A stretch of DNA of 64,000 nucleotides. Source: Spisula solida (lineage: Eukaryota > Mollusca > Bivalvia > Venerida > Mactridae). The notes beneath the pieces are model-generated. The model did not search any database. It had not been told where the DNA came from and saw only the letters and a list, made by a program, of their open reading frames with translations. Positions 12,001 through 21,000 of the stretch are shown here, piece after piece; positions within the stretch are counted from its first letter, which is position 1; every line of letters begins with the position of its first letter. The DNA is taken from assembly GCA_947247005.1 (NCBI GenBank), contig OX365955.1:7326001-7390000 (forward strand). The letters are read 5' to 3'. The position numbers were made by a program, and so were the translations under genes.

Positions 12001-13088
12001 GAAATTTTTATTTATTACCTTTCCCACAATATCAAATTTCTATGTGTAAGTAAAGAATTAGTGATGTTATAGGCATTTACTAATGTGCGGAATTAATGGA
12101 TCACCCTGTATGCTAAACTAGGTCAAACTAGTCTAATTCTGCGCATAAGATTTGACTGACGACTTATTTAACACAGTAAAGAAAGAATAAATCATCAAGA
12201 TAAAATTGACAAAAAAAGAAAGTTTGTCATCCATTGGAAAAGTGTATTTATTCCAGTTTTGTGTCACGTGATATGTCTACTTACTCAAAATCGCCGTTGG
12301 TACTTAATTTTGTCAAATTTTCGTAGAAATAATAATTCGATACTGTTTTCTGATGGTAAGACTTTTTATAAGTAGCAAACATGCACAAAACACTTGAGGA
12401 CTGAAAAAAATCCCTAGAATCTGCAAATTAAGGTGCGCAGAATTAGCCGAAACAATCTTACTACCTGCATTTACCTTGTCCTCAATGTGACAACTCTGAT
12501 GAGTCGTACAAAATGACTTCCTCACTTGATACCTACTACTTGCGTGATTATGTTTGAGGGTAATATCACTATAATAACAATGCAGCTCATATGTTTGAGC
12601 TTTTAATTAAACCAAGCACGGATTTCAGGAGAAGACACGAAAATAAGAGACAGAGATATAATTATCATTTGAAAGATGGATATTGAATTGGAAACAGGGC
12701 AAATTTAAACATGAAATAAACAGAATATGTGATTGTACCATCGTGTAAAGGGTGGATTGGAGTTGTCAAGTACTTTATCCCACTTTTTTTCCCATACTAA
12801 ATCGTCCGCTTTTTCAGCCCAAAAATCTTCTGCATGATCAATAGAGTGTGAAAAAACTTTGTTGTAGTCAAGTGTTTCAAACTTTGTCGACGACCGCTTG
12901 TGTTGTTGGCAGCACGTGCATATTTTCATGCATTTTGACACAGATGCGTGGAAATGCCGTGTCGATAGGCATCGCAAATACTTTGAAAACTTTGCAGCAG
13001 CTCTTGCACCGTTCATTGTTGACAAAAAGGTCAAGGCCGAATGGACCAGGCTAAATTCCATATCGATTCGGTCCCAATGTACGGCCAA
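1..13088 (-). CDS. ACSS3: ACSS3-like mitochondrial acyl-CoA synthetase gene (9 exons, 3' part outside window)
   Basis: Short-chain acyl-CoA synthetase of the ANL adenylate-forming superfamily. ACSS3 enzymes join propionate or acetate to CoA using ATP, in the mitochondrial matrix. Nine exons join without a frame break: 12739-13088, 10079-10223, 9209-9397, 8704-8835, 3537-3680, 2519-2599, 1463-1558, 1211-1321 and 1-43 (partial). All donors are GT and all acceptors AG; every junction after the first is phase 0. About 430 codons are present of the roughly 690 usual for ACSS3. Order: Arg/Lys/Ser-rich N-terminus suited to mitochondrial import; N-terminal ACAS domain (exons 1-2); AMP-binding domain with [15 protein letters not shown] and [17 protein letters not shown] stretches (exon 3); P-loop [10 protein letters not shown] (exon 5); [10 protein letters not shown] (exon 7). 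The start could be the Met at 13088, 13061 or 13016; the last heads the best presequence. ACSS3 is preferred over ACSS1/2 by FVGGELN, GVEPGK and [11 protein letters not shown] matching the ACSS3 pattern. The C-terminal third lies beyond base 1. Confidence 0.93.
122..531. repeat. Long imperfect palindrome (foldback MITE-like) in ACSS3 intron 8
   Basis: The left arm (about 122-320) reads as the reverse complement of the right arm (about 325-531). Shared blocks include GTAGCAATACCA, TTTGGCTACAGTTACAAGTA, ATATAGCCATAA, GGGAAAATTATTTGCTGTC and a GATC..TTTTAGCAG block, with the centre near 322. Arms are about 150-200 bp with small indels and mismatches. No coding capacity. The element class is inferred only from the palindrome. 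Confidence 0.8.
715..850 (-). mobile_element. SINE fragment with shared central domain
   Basis: Read on the minus strand, GGGCACATTGAAGAACCAA then GTCTATTC and GAGCTAGGGTAGCGCACC match the central domain of the SINEs at 13341-13650 and 28560-28972. No tRNA head is recognisable in this copy, so it is treated as truncated. Confidence 0.6.
1211..1321 (-). CDS. ACSS3: ACSS3-like exon 8
   Basis: 37 codons, [20 protein letters not shown] to [11 protein letters not shown]. The TAPTAxRAIR-type motif precedes the substrate loop. Acceptor TTTCAG, donor GTATGT, phase 0. Confidence 0.95.
1463..1558 (-). CDS. ACSS3: ACSS3-like exon 7
   Basis: 32 codons, phase 0. [20 protein letters not shown] carries the conserved W-x-x-x-D-x-G-W-x-x-G-H-S-Y motif that shapes the acyl-binding pocket. 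Donor GTAAGA. Confidence 0.96.
1750..2185. repeat. Intronic minisatellite, period about 93-105 bp
   Basis: About five diverged copies of a unit containing TTTCATTGGTCAATTTTA, a TGG(G/A)CTCCAAGATGACCAATCAA-like block and a CAGATT..GGTCTTCAAT block, with starts near 1759, 1844, 1942, 2035 and 2140. It lies in ACSS3 intron 6. Its open frames result from the repeat and are not coding. Confidence 0.75.
2273..2507. repeat. Short TIR element (MITE-like) next to ACSS3 exon 6
   Basis: The left end CACAGGAATTTGAAATTATA, continuing TCCATAAAATAT, is repeated inverted at 2470-2507 (arms about 37 bp, few mismatches). The internal 160 bp is non-coding. The right end lies 11 bp from the donor of exon 6. Confidence 0.7.
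2519..2599 (-). CDS. ACSS3: ACSS3-like exon 6
   Basis: 27 codons, phase 0 at both ends (acceptor TTTCAG, donor GTATGG). Encodes [20 protein letters not shown] and IKPGE, matching the ACSS3 segment directly after the P-loop. Confidence 0.95.
2831..3467 (-). mobile_element. Pearl/Helitron-like element with about 170-bp internal repeats (copy 1)
   Basis: Reverse-complement relative of the element at 62663-63235. It shares GGGCCATAATTCTGGCAGAA, GCAAATTCTTTCCTTTATGC, ACATTTACATG, a GGAGTTGCATTC block and the terminal AGTATACCCCCTCTTACAAC. The ends are inverted TATACCCC/GGTGGTATA. The internal unit repeats at 2931 and 3101 (170 bp). Tandem core repeats plus C/G-rich ends resemble bivalve pearl-type non-autonomous elements; the family name is inference. 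It sits in ACSS3 intron 5. Confidence 0.7.
3537..3680 (-). CDS. ACSS3: ACSS3-like exon 5 with ATP-binding P-loop
   Basis: 48 codons, phase 0, acceptor TTTCAG and donor GTGTGT. Ends with [13 protein letters not shown], the A3 phosphate-binding motif of adenylate-forming enzymes, with the invariant Gly, Thr and Lys residues intact. Confidence 0.97.
3765..3922 (-). mobile_element. tRNA-derived SINE head
   Basis: On the minus strand ATGGCTGAGTGGTTTGGGCG (A-box-like, about 3896-3912) is followed by GGTTCGAATTCC (B-box-like, 3872-3883), at tRNA-like spacing and with a Ser/Leu-type D-arm. There is no acceptor-stem pairing, so it is a tRNA-derived repeat and not a tRNA gene. Confidence 0.55.
4059..4768. 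repeat. 341-bp tandem duplication in left arm of foldback element
   Basis: TCTGCACTT followed by (C/T)...TTGGGGCG recurs at 4059, 4400 and 4741, exactly 341 bp apart. The first two units are nearly identical over their full length (differences such as CGACAG/TGGCAG). The third is cut after about 28 bp, where unrelated sequence begins. The low divergence says this duplication is much younger than the two arms. Confidence 0.9.
5200..7630. repeat. Degenerate 42-bp tandem array, core of foldback element
   Basis: Units of 41-43 bp carry GTACATGGTGGTTATGAGTA followed by CCCAATAGGACCAGGAATGT or variants. Consecutive GGTTA/GGTTG positions at 5920, 5962, 6003, 6046 and 6088 give the period. About 57 units, many with GGGTACCC palindromes. 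Because 42 is a multiple of three, some frames stay open for 70-90 codons, but they are broken by stops and show no conserved protein. Confidence 0.8.
7640..8347. repeat. Right inverted arm of foldback element
   Basis: Three to four inverted copies of the arm unit, each with GTTTTACCCCAAAAA, at about 7852, 8026 and 8198 (172-174 bp apart) plus a decayed one near 7672. The outer 140 bp mirrors 3958-4100, including the G-tract at 8304-8319. Confidence 0.8.
8704..8835 (-). CDS. ACSS3: ACSS3-like exon 4
   Basis: 44 codons, phase 0 at both ends, acceptor CAG, donor GTTTGT. It starts [15 protein letters not shown] and ends CIIYNRPG. The GVEPGK and IYNRP motifs are characteristic of ACSS3 relative to other ACSS members. 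The 5-kb intron that follows is mostly a foldback element. Confidence 0.95.
9005..9118 (-). mobile_element. tRNA-derived SINE head
   Basis: The minus strand reads ACGGTGGTCGAGTGGTTAGC (Ser/Leu tRNA-like D-arm, A box) and GTGGTTTGAATCTCGG (B box). This is the same head type as the SINE at 13341. It lies in ACSS3 intron 3 and has no intact cloverleaf. Confidence 0.6.
9209..9397 (-). CDS. ACSS3: ACSS3-like exon 3
   Basis: 63 codons, phase 0 at both ends, acceptor TAG and donor GTTTGT. Contains [19 protein letters not shown] and [17 protein letters not shown], the most conserved part of the N-terminal half of the AMP-binding domain. Confidence 0.96.
10079..10223 (-). CDS. ACSS3: ACSS3-like exon 2
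   Basis: One base completes the split Trp codon, then 48 codons beginning [17 protein letters not shown], the conserved W-F-x-G-G-x-L-N-x-x-Y-N-x-x-D-R-H signature of acetyl/propionyl-CoA synthetases. It ends at TFRELWEE with donor GTTTGT, phase 0. Confidence 0.95.
10224..11270. other. ACSS3 intron 1, left part: no recognised feature
   Basis: AT-rich intronic sequence. I saw no open frame with recognisable motifs, no RNA gene and no clear repeat boundaries. Confidence 0.5.
11275..12690. mobile_element. TIR element in ACSS3 intron 1 with nested repeats
   Basis: The left end (about 11275-11385) contains CTCTGTCTCTTATTATCGTG then TCTTCTCCTGAAAT and GTGCTTGGTTTAATTAA. The right end (about 12555-12690) is its inverted counterpart with few changes; arms are at least 100 bp. 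The interior holds another inverted pair built on GTGCGCAGAATTA and ATTCCGCACATTAGTAAATG (11511 and about 12075-12145), plus a third GTGCGCAGAATTA at about 12431. It is therefore one element carrying or hit by a second. A transposase tail lies at 11655-11774. Confidence 0.7.
11655..11774 (-). pseudogene. Transposase C-terminal fragment (mariner/IS630-like), tentative
   Basis: 39 codons open from a stop at 11775 to a TAG at 11655. The frame includes [20 protein letters not shown] and ends GGHIERLL. A tail of the form N-(G/x)-G-H-I-E-x-L-L closes many mariner/IS630-type transposases. The catalytic DDE/D part is absent, so this is a remnant. The family match is from memory of the tail motif only. 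Confidence 0.4.
12739..13088 (-). CDS. ACSS3: ACSS3-like exon 1 (start, presequence, start of ACAS_N domain)
   Basis: Open from Met at 13088. The downstream Met at 13016 begins [20 protein letters not shown], a basic, acid-free stretch typical of a mitochondrial targeting peptide. The C-terminal part ([20 protein letters not shown]) fits the ACAS N-terminal domain. The exon ends inside a Trp codon (TG|G) at donor GTACAA; the next exon supplies the G. Which Met is used is not decided by the sequence. Confidence 0.85.
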
Positions 13089-13340
13089 CTCGTTTCACAG
13101 CGGTTTCCTTCCCTTGTAGTTACACCTAGAAATATAGGCCCTACTTTATTGACAGCGTACACGTTATATAACACAAATTCATTAGTCGATGTGAGTGATT
13201 ATATAGAATAATAAAGAACTTTAAACACATAAGACTCTTCGCAGACCTATATATGAAACAAATGATAAAAGCATCACGTGCACACAATTAAAACACACAT
13301 TATGTTGTATGAAATAAGGGGTAGCACCCTTGTCTGCATG

Positions 13341-13650
13341 TGTTGCAGAGTGGTCGAGTGGTAACGCATTTGACTACTGATCGAAAGGTCCCTGGTTCGA
13401 ATCTTGGTCATTTCTGAAACGCTTTTCGTGTTTCCCACCCAACTATCTAGAGATGAACTGGTTGGAAACCCAGAGGTAATCTCGCGTGTATCGGTGCTAT
13501 ACACCGAGCACGTTAAAGAACCAAGGAGTCTATTCGAAACGAGCTAGGGTAACGCACCCGGATTCCTTGTATCACACCTCTGTCTCTCCGTTGATATATA
13601 AGTCTGCCCTTGTCAGAAAATAAAATCAATGCCCAAGAGGGGGTCCTGCA
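13341..13650 (+). mobile_element. tRNA-derived SINE with conserved central domain
   Basis: The head GCAGAGTGGTCGAGTGGTAA (A-box region) with CCTGGTTCGAATCTTGG (B box) gives an internal Pol III promoter from a Ser/Leu-type tRNA. The central domain TCGGTGCTATACACCGAGCA, CGTTAAAGAACCAAGGAGTC and TATTCGAAACGAGCTAGGGT is shared with the copies at 28560-28972 and 715-850. The 3' part ends near an A-rich AAAATAAAATCAA. It lies upstream of the ACSS3-like gene, in opposite orientation. Confidence 0.8.
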
Positions 13651-13858
13651 AACAAATGGAAGAAGAAGAAGAAGATGGGTCAAGACCTTTCTAGCAAACA
13701 TAGTCCAGACCGATGTCCTTGAAAATGAATAGTCTGACCTGGGAAGAATATACAATGTATTCCCGTCCCAGGTCTGACGCAGGATTGATAACATCCAAAG
13801 TAACCCAAGGGTCTATAGCTGTCATTGGGTCGATACTCCTAAGCAGACCAGGTCTAAG

Positions 13859-14031
13859 GTGAGCCTGTTTGCTGATCATACAGCCTTGTACGTAACCTGG
13901 CAGTTGCTGCCATGCAGCACTCTGAAATCCTCCAAGATGACCTTATTAGCCTACAAAAATGGGATTTTGAGTGGGACATGGAGTTTAATCCACGTAAGTG
14001 CATGAAGTCATACATTTTACTCGCGCTTTAA
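13859..14031 (+). pseudogene. LINE reverse transcriptase remnant
   Basis: VSLFADHTALYVT corresponds to the catalytic F-A-D-D box of jockey/CR1-type reverse transcriptases, with the second Asp replaced by His. After a frameshift, ILQDDLISLQKWDFEWDMEF and NPRKCM follow, matching the usual downstream W-x-x-x-F-N-x-x-K-C motif. It stops at a TAA at 14029. Two lesions make it inactive. Confidence 0.75.
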
Positions 14032-14539
14032 ATACTTCATTGTCCTCTAAATCTAAATACGTACCCAGAAGTGATCGAGTTGGGGATCGTTCGTGGATCC
14101 ACTCTAGTGTAAGATACATATGTATAAGATATATGGTTGAGTCTAGAGCTGTCGCCTTATTTAGTTCTTGGTTCTGCTTTTGAGCTGTGTGTGTAGTGGT
14201 TGGGACGGTATTCTGTTAGCCTTCTCTGCTTGCAATAGGGCGAACTGTGCACACGTTTTGTCTCTAGTGGCTTCCTTTATTGACGAGGTTTTCATGGCCC
14301 CATCTTACAGATTCGCACAGACTCGCGAGACTTGTTCCTCACACACTATTTGCTTAAATTAGTACATGTACAACAATGTCACACATGGTACATCGGTCCA
14401 TTTAACCATGTCACACAAGGGGGACCCAATCATTCAACTAGTACACATATTTACGAGTGTCATTCAAAAAATACGTAGACACATCAATTTACTAGTTCAT
14501 TTTGCAAGATAAGTAAACAAATCAACTCCCGACGTCTTT

Positions 14540-15560
14540 GTTGACTAGCGGATTTAGAGGAGGGCGCACCCGGCGCCCAACCCTAAAATCGCCGGATTCT
14601 AGGTAATTTATCAAATTTTGGATGTAAGAACAATATTGATATGCATTTTTTTCGCTCGTTTCGCTCGCTCGCGTGATCAAATCAAGCAGCAATTTATTGA
14701 TATGTGAGCTGAATGTTGATTGCAAATAACACGACACAGGACTGATTGGTAGCAAGGTGCCAAACATCGGATACAGAAATGTCCATTAAGTCATAAAAGA
14801 TGAATACAGTTGGTTTGATTTTGTAATAAACCTGTCCTTTTCAATAAACGAATTAAGTGTTTCTATAAAAGTCCACGAGGAGAAAGACACTGGACTCAGT
14901 AGTTGCTGGATCACAAATATTTCACGTTTCCCCTTAAACAAAAGTGAAGCCCTGGAGTTCGGAGGGTATGCTGCTCAGACAGATATTGCATTTTTTCTTG
15001 GTGACGTACTCACAACAGCTATACGGCAGTGAATATTGTCCAGTCGGTTATCATTAATCTGGGCTATGCTGCTCAGATAAACAACGATTTTTCTTGCTCG
15101 CTGTAGAAATACGTATATTCAATGTAAGGTTTTGATTAACCAATGTGTTTGTTGTGTAAGCTTCTCGGATAAACACTGATTCTGTTCCAGTGAATATTAC
15201 CAAGTAACAAGGATGTTGGGTATGCTGCTGAAATAGATAATTGCATTTTTCTCTTGCTCGCTTCGCTCGCACAAACACTATCAGTTATTTTTGTCTAGTT
15301 AGGAATGAGTATGTGGAACATGCTTCTCAAATAACTTATGAATTCTTTCTTCCTCGCTTTGCTCTCACAATCACATAACCACTGAACATTATAAGATAAA
15401 GAATAAAATTATGTGGAATGCTCCTCAGAGATACAATTTTTTCTAGCTCGCTTCGCTCGCACATTTCACTGAAGGGGGGGGGGGGGGTTAATATCAATAC
15501 ATGATGTACGCCCCCCCCCCCCCCCCTGACACCAAATCCTGGATTCGCCCCTGCGCATAA
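14540..15560. mobile_element. Repeat element with CGCTTCGCTCGC motifs and G/C-rich ends
   Basis: Several units of about 95-190 bp each carry ATGCTGCTCAGATA-like sequence followed by TTTTTCTTGCTCGCTTCGCT then CGCAC (near 14660, 15090, 15252, 15347 and 15440). The right end is a poly-G/poly-C pair followed by ATCCTGGATTCGCCCCTGCG; the left end GCGGATTTAGAGGAGGGCGC is a weak inverse of it. No transposase. The family is unknown to me; the CCTGGATTCGCCCCTG ending is typical of dispersed invertebrate DNA elements (inference). Confidence 0.55.
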
Positions 15561-15599
15561 TACACTAAATACAACTCTGTCACTAACCCGGCCCATTCT

Positions 15600-15737
15600 G
15601 TATAATCATCCATGTACCATGCCGGTGTATTATAAAAATCGTCAGATCTATGAAAACAGTCAACGCGCATGCGTGGGAAAGGCGTGGCTTCCGGTGTGAA
15701 GATAGTCGGGACCGGATGATAAACATGATCCTATACG
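15600..15737 (+). promoter_or_regulatory. Possible promoter and first exon of a plus-strand transcript
   Basis: The segment is richer in CpG than its neighbours (GCGCATGCGTGGG, GGTCGGGACCGG-like). It holds ATGs at 15716 and 15725 followed by a strong splice donor, CTATACG|GTAAGTATT (GT at 15738). No acceptor joining to a long frame was found; a candidate at about 17190 gives only a few codons before a stop. This could be a lncRNA or the 5' end of a gene whose body is not recognised. Confidence 0.3.
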
Positions 15738-16039
15738 GTAAGTATTTTACTTTAACACGATAAACTATGTAATTATGCCTGTTTTCTATGCACACGATTC
15801 AGCTTCTCTGTCTATAAAGACATGTCGAGTTACAACACCTCCATGTACCTGTGTTGTGCTCGTTATTTGCCATGTGTGATAGAATTCGGAAAACGAAAGT
15901 AGAAATGAATTGAAAGTTATATATAATTAGTATTATCAGCTCATTTATTCGGGACACGGGATATTTAATGGCATATCTACACTCGTTATGGATAACTGGC
16001 GATGATCAACCTACATCCGTGTTTAAGATGTTGATGTTT

Positions 16040-16170
16040 ACCACAGAGGCCTGTTGGTCTCTGGCGGGAAAGACCAAATATGGGTATACTACGGAAATAT
16101 ACGGAAGGCGTCGGGCGGAAAGTGCCGATCATAGGGAAGTTAGAGCTTGGAAATCCGCCATATTGTTTTC
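16040..16170 (+). promoter_or_regulatory. YY1-like motif block, copy of 42590-42720
   Basis: GGCGGGAAAGACCAAATATG at about 16061 is followed about 100 bp on by TCCGCCATATTG (about 16155). The same two blocks in the same order occur on the minus strand of 42590-42720. CCGCCATNTTG is the YY1 consensus. Whether this is a promoter module or part of a dispersed repeat is not settled. Confidence 0.4.
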
Positions 16171-16479
16171 TCGATTAGAAGATATCTCCTTGATAATACT
16201 GATGTGTATCACTCAGAGTTTATATGAACAGTCTTCATCGGTGCGTATTGATTAAAAATATTTAACTGTGCATATTTGAAAAAGTTTTCATTCAAAACTG
16301 CGTGTAAATATTTTTTGGCGACCCTGAAAAGTGAGGGCGTTTTGCCGATTGTGGAAGTTTCAAGGAGGTTTATTTTTAAATGTTTTAACGGGCTGTTAAT
16401 TGGAAATCCTTCTTTAGCTATTAGAATATTTGGTGGTAACATTATCAAAACGGTGATTACTCGAGTATGTAAGCTCATA

Positions 16480-18000
16480 TAACCAACATATCCATACTAC
16501 ATAGCTGCTAAATTGGGAGACACGTTTCGTCACCAAAACGTTTCGACCCAGGCATATAAAATTTATCTGAAATTATTCGCTTTACTGACTGACCTCACTA
16601 TTCTGGCTCGTCTACCTCACATCACTATACACTATATGTGCTGTCCACGATGTGCAAATGGACACTGTATAATGTGTTGTCCAGGTATTGTATCGATTTT
16701 GTACATCCAGGGCAATGGATTGAATCATAAACAAAGCGTACCAAACAATCATTAGTCACCTATCTAACCAGTGGACATTGGGTTGTTAATACCGCAAACA
16801 CTTGGTCGCTAAATCACTGCACTTTGGGTTTGCCAGACACACTGTCTAAATTTCTGTCATGCCCCAGTCTACTTAGTCAAAAAGTATGCCATCTGATCAT
16901 CAGAAGGCAATTTCTTGAGATTTGTGTCCCAGGTATCAAACCATGACACCATAAAACTGGAGCGACTAGTATGCTGCTCTACTGACTGAGCTCTGCAGGC
17001 CTTGCAACATGTCTAAAGCCACCACTACAGCAAAGTCTTACTACTTAGCGTACAGAGGCGTCCAGATATTCAGGCTTTTTTTATGCAATTTAAGAGAAAA
17101 TATAAGTGTCGAAGGATGCATTTGTATTAATTATGTATATTAGAATGTATTACAGTAAAACTAAATGTTCAAATTTGTGATTATTTGTAGGCGAATGCCG
17201 AACAAGCTGCCATCTTGGATAAAGGGACGTAAACAGCGTGGACGCCTATGGACGCTTCTGGTCACCTCTTGATGTTAAATAGTGAGGCCCCTACAGCAGC
17301 ATACTATTCATGCCTGTAGCGAGGCATACAGAAACAAGCATGTATCTAGAGGACAAAACACCCTGAGTATGCTCTAGAAAATATTTGACTTGGTACTTTT
17401 TTGTTCCTGGTTAGGGCCCTGCTATTGGGTCAATGTTTTGAGTCCCTGCATCGCTCACTATTTCCACTTAATTTACCAAATGATCACAATGTTGTTTGGC
17501 ACCACACAGTCATCCTCATTCATCAGTGGATATAGTCAAGCACCCAGATTGTATATGGTTTAGGGTAAATAATACGCTTGTGAATCAACACAGTGAATAA
17601 GCCTCAGTATGCTGGAAGTGTGAACTTATGGTATTCATTTATGGGGCTGTCCACAGTTAACTGTATCATTATAGCTGGATACTATTTTCATATGTAATAC
17701 TATAGCCTCCAAACCTCTTAAGCAACCGATCCAACTGCTTAGCTAACCATGCAAGCAGCCAGATGTCTTTTACTTAATGCCTCCAGTTACAGCATTTGAA
17801 GCTCTTTAAATTATGTATTCATCAGAATGATGTGAGTAATTGTCTTATACAATGTATGTATTTTTTCAGTTTTCATTGATTGTTCATACATGTGGTCTGA
17901 GGATATACACAGCAATGTGTCAAATTGAAGAGGATTGATGGTGTTGATACTAAGACTCGCAGCATGCATGCACACTCTAAGGTAAGATATATTAATTGAA
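16480..18000. other. Non-coding stretch before the 17-bp array
   Basis: I see no supported gene. Near 16940-17000 a minus-strand AGCTCAGTCAGTAGAGCAGC resembles a tRNA D-arm and may be a SINE head. The rest is AT-rich single-copy-looking sequence. Confidence 0.4.
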
Positions 18001-18002
18001 TA

Positions 18003-21000
18003 GATAATAACATACTGCTGACGCATTCATTTACTGCTGACATACATATACTGCTGACACACACATTTAGCTGACAAGCACATTCTACTGACATGCTCAT
18101 ACTGCTGACATGCTCAAACTGCTGACATGCACATGCTAATACTGATGATGTGCTCAAACTGCTGACATGCACATACTGTTCACATGCTCATACTGCTCAC
18201 ATGCTCATACTGCTCACATGCTCATACTGTTCGTATGCTCATACTGCTCACATGAGCATACTGCTCACATGCTTATACTGCTCACATACACATACTGCTC
18301 ACATGATCATACTGCTCACATGCTCATACTGCTCACATGCTCATACTGCTTATATGCTCATACTGCTCATACTGCTCACATGCTCATACTGCTCACATGC
18401 TCATACTGCTCACATGCTTATACTGCTCACATGCTCATACTGCTCACATGCTCATACTGCTCCTATGCTTACATGCTCATACTGCTGGTATGCTCATACT
18501 GCTGGTATGCTCATACTGCTGGTATGCTCATACTGCTCACATGCTTATACTGCTCACATACACATACTGCTCACATGCTCATACTGCTCACATGCTCATA
18601 CTGCTAACATACACATACTGCTCACACGCTCATACTGCTTACATGCTTATACTGCTCACATGCTTATACTGCTCACATACACATACTGCTCACATACACA
18701 TACTGCTCACATGGTCATACTGCTCACATGCTTATACTGCTCACATGCTCATACTGCTCACATGCTCATACTGCTCACATGCTTATACTGCTCACATCCT
18801 CGTACTGCTGGTATGCTCATACTGCTCACATGCTTATACTGCTCACATGCACATACTGCTCACACGCTCATACTGCTTACATGCTTATACTGCTCACATG
18901 CTTATACTGCTCACATACACATACTGCTCACATACACATACTGCTCACATGATCATACTGCTCACATGCTTATACTGCTCACATGCTCATACTGCTCACA
19001 TGCTCATACTGCTCACATGCTTATACTGCTCACATCCTCGTACTGCTGGTATGCTCATACTGCTCACATGCTTATACTGCTCACATGCACATACTGCTCA
19101 CATGCTCATACTGCTCACATGCTCATACTGCTAACATACACATACTGCTCACATTCACATACTGCTCACACGCTCATACTGCTTACATGCTTATACTGCT
19201 CACATGCTTATACTGCTCACATACACATACTGCTCACATACACATACTGCTCACAGGATCATACTGCTCACATGCTTATACTGCTCACATGCTCATACTG
19301 CTCACATGCTCATACTGCTCACATGCTTATACTGCTCACATCCTCGTACTGCTGGTATGCTCATACTGCTCACATGCTCATACTGCTCACATACACATAC
19401 TGCTCACATGATCATACTGCTCACATGCTCATACTGCTCACATGCTTATACTGCTCACATACACATACTGCTCACATACACATACTGCTCACAAGATCAT
19501 ACTGCTCACATGCGTAAACTGCTCACATGCTCATATTGCTCACATGTTTATACTGCTCACATACACATACTGCTCACATGCTCATACTGCTCACATGCTT
19601 ATACTGCTCACATCCTCGTATTGCTGGTATGCTCATACTGCTCACATGCTTATACTGCTCACATGCACATACTGCTCACATGCTCATACTGCCCACATGC
19701 TCATACTGCTAACATACACATACTGCTCACATTCACATACTGCTCACACGCTCATACTGCTAACATGCTTATACTGCTCACATGCTTATACTGCTCACAT
19801 ACACATACTGCTCACATACACATACTGCTCACATGATCATACTGCTCACATGCTTATACTGCTCACATGCTCATACTGCTCACATGCTCATACTGCTGGT
19901 ATGCTCATACTGCTGGTATGCTCATACTGCTCACATGCTTATACTGCTCACATGCACATACTGCTCACATGCTCATACTGCTCACATGCTCATACTGCTA
20001 ACATACACATACTGCTCACATTCACATACTGCTCACACGCTCATACTGCTTACATGCTTATACTGCTCACATGCTTATACTGCTCACATACACATACTGC
20101 TCACATACACATACTGCTCACATGATCATACTGCTCACATGCTTATACTGCTCACATGCTCATACTGCTCACATGCTTATACTGCTCACATCCTCGTACT
20201 GCTGGTATGCTCATACTGCTCACATGCTTATACTGCTCACATGCACATACTGCTCACATGCTCATACTACTCACATGCTCATACTGCTAACATACACATA
20301 CTGCTCACATTCACATACTGCTCACACGCTCATACTGCTTACATGCTTATACTGCTCACATGCTTATACTGCTCACATACACATACTGCTCACATACACA
20401 TACTGCTCACAGGATCATACTGCTCACATGCTTATACTGCTCACATGCTCATACTGCTCACATGCTCATACTGCTCACATGCTTATACTGCTCACATCCT
20501 CGTACTGCTGGTATGCTCATACTGCTCACATGCTCATACTGCTCACATACACATACTGCTCACATGATCATACTGCTCACATGCTCATACTGCTCACATG
20601 CTCATACTGCTCACATGCTCATACTGCTGGTATGCTCATACTGCTGGTATGCTCATACTGCTGGTATGCTCATACTGCTCACATGCTTATACTGCTCACA
20701 TACACATACTGCTCACATGATCATACTGCTCACATGCTCATACTGCTAACATACACATACTGCTCACATTCACATACTGCTCACACGCTCATACTGCTTA
20801 CATGCTTATACTGCTCACATGCTTATACTGCTCACATACACATACTGCTCACATACACATACTGCTCACAGGATCATATTGCTCACATGCTTATCCTGCT
20901 CACATGCTCATACTGCTCACATGCTCATACTGCTCACATGCTTATACTGCTCACATCCTCGTACTGCTGGTATGCTCATACTGCTCACATGCTCATACTG

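Noticed and set aside
15968..16255. 95-codon plus-strand frame near the candidate promoter as a gene
   Set aside because: It runs through the YY1-motif block that recurs at 42.6 kb and has no recognisable domain or conserved splice structure.
18150..19517. A 455-codon open frame of 17-residue Cys/His-rich repeats as a real protein gene
   Set aside because: The frame exists only because the 17-bp unit has no stop in any forward frame. All three frames are equally open, there is no start context or non-repeat domain, and breaks fall at random unit variants.
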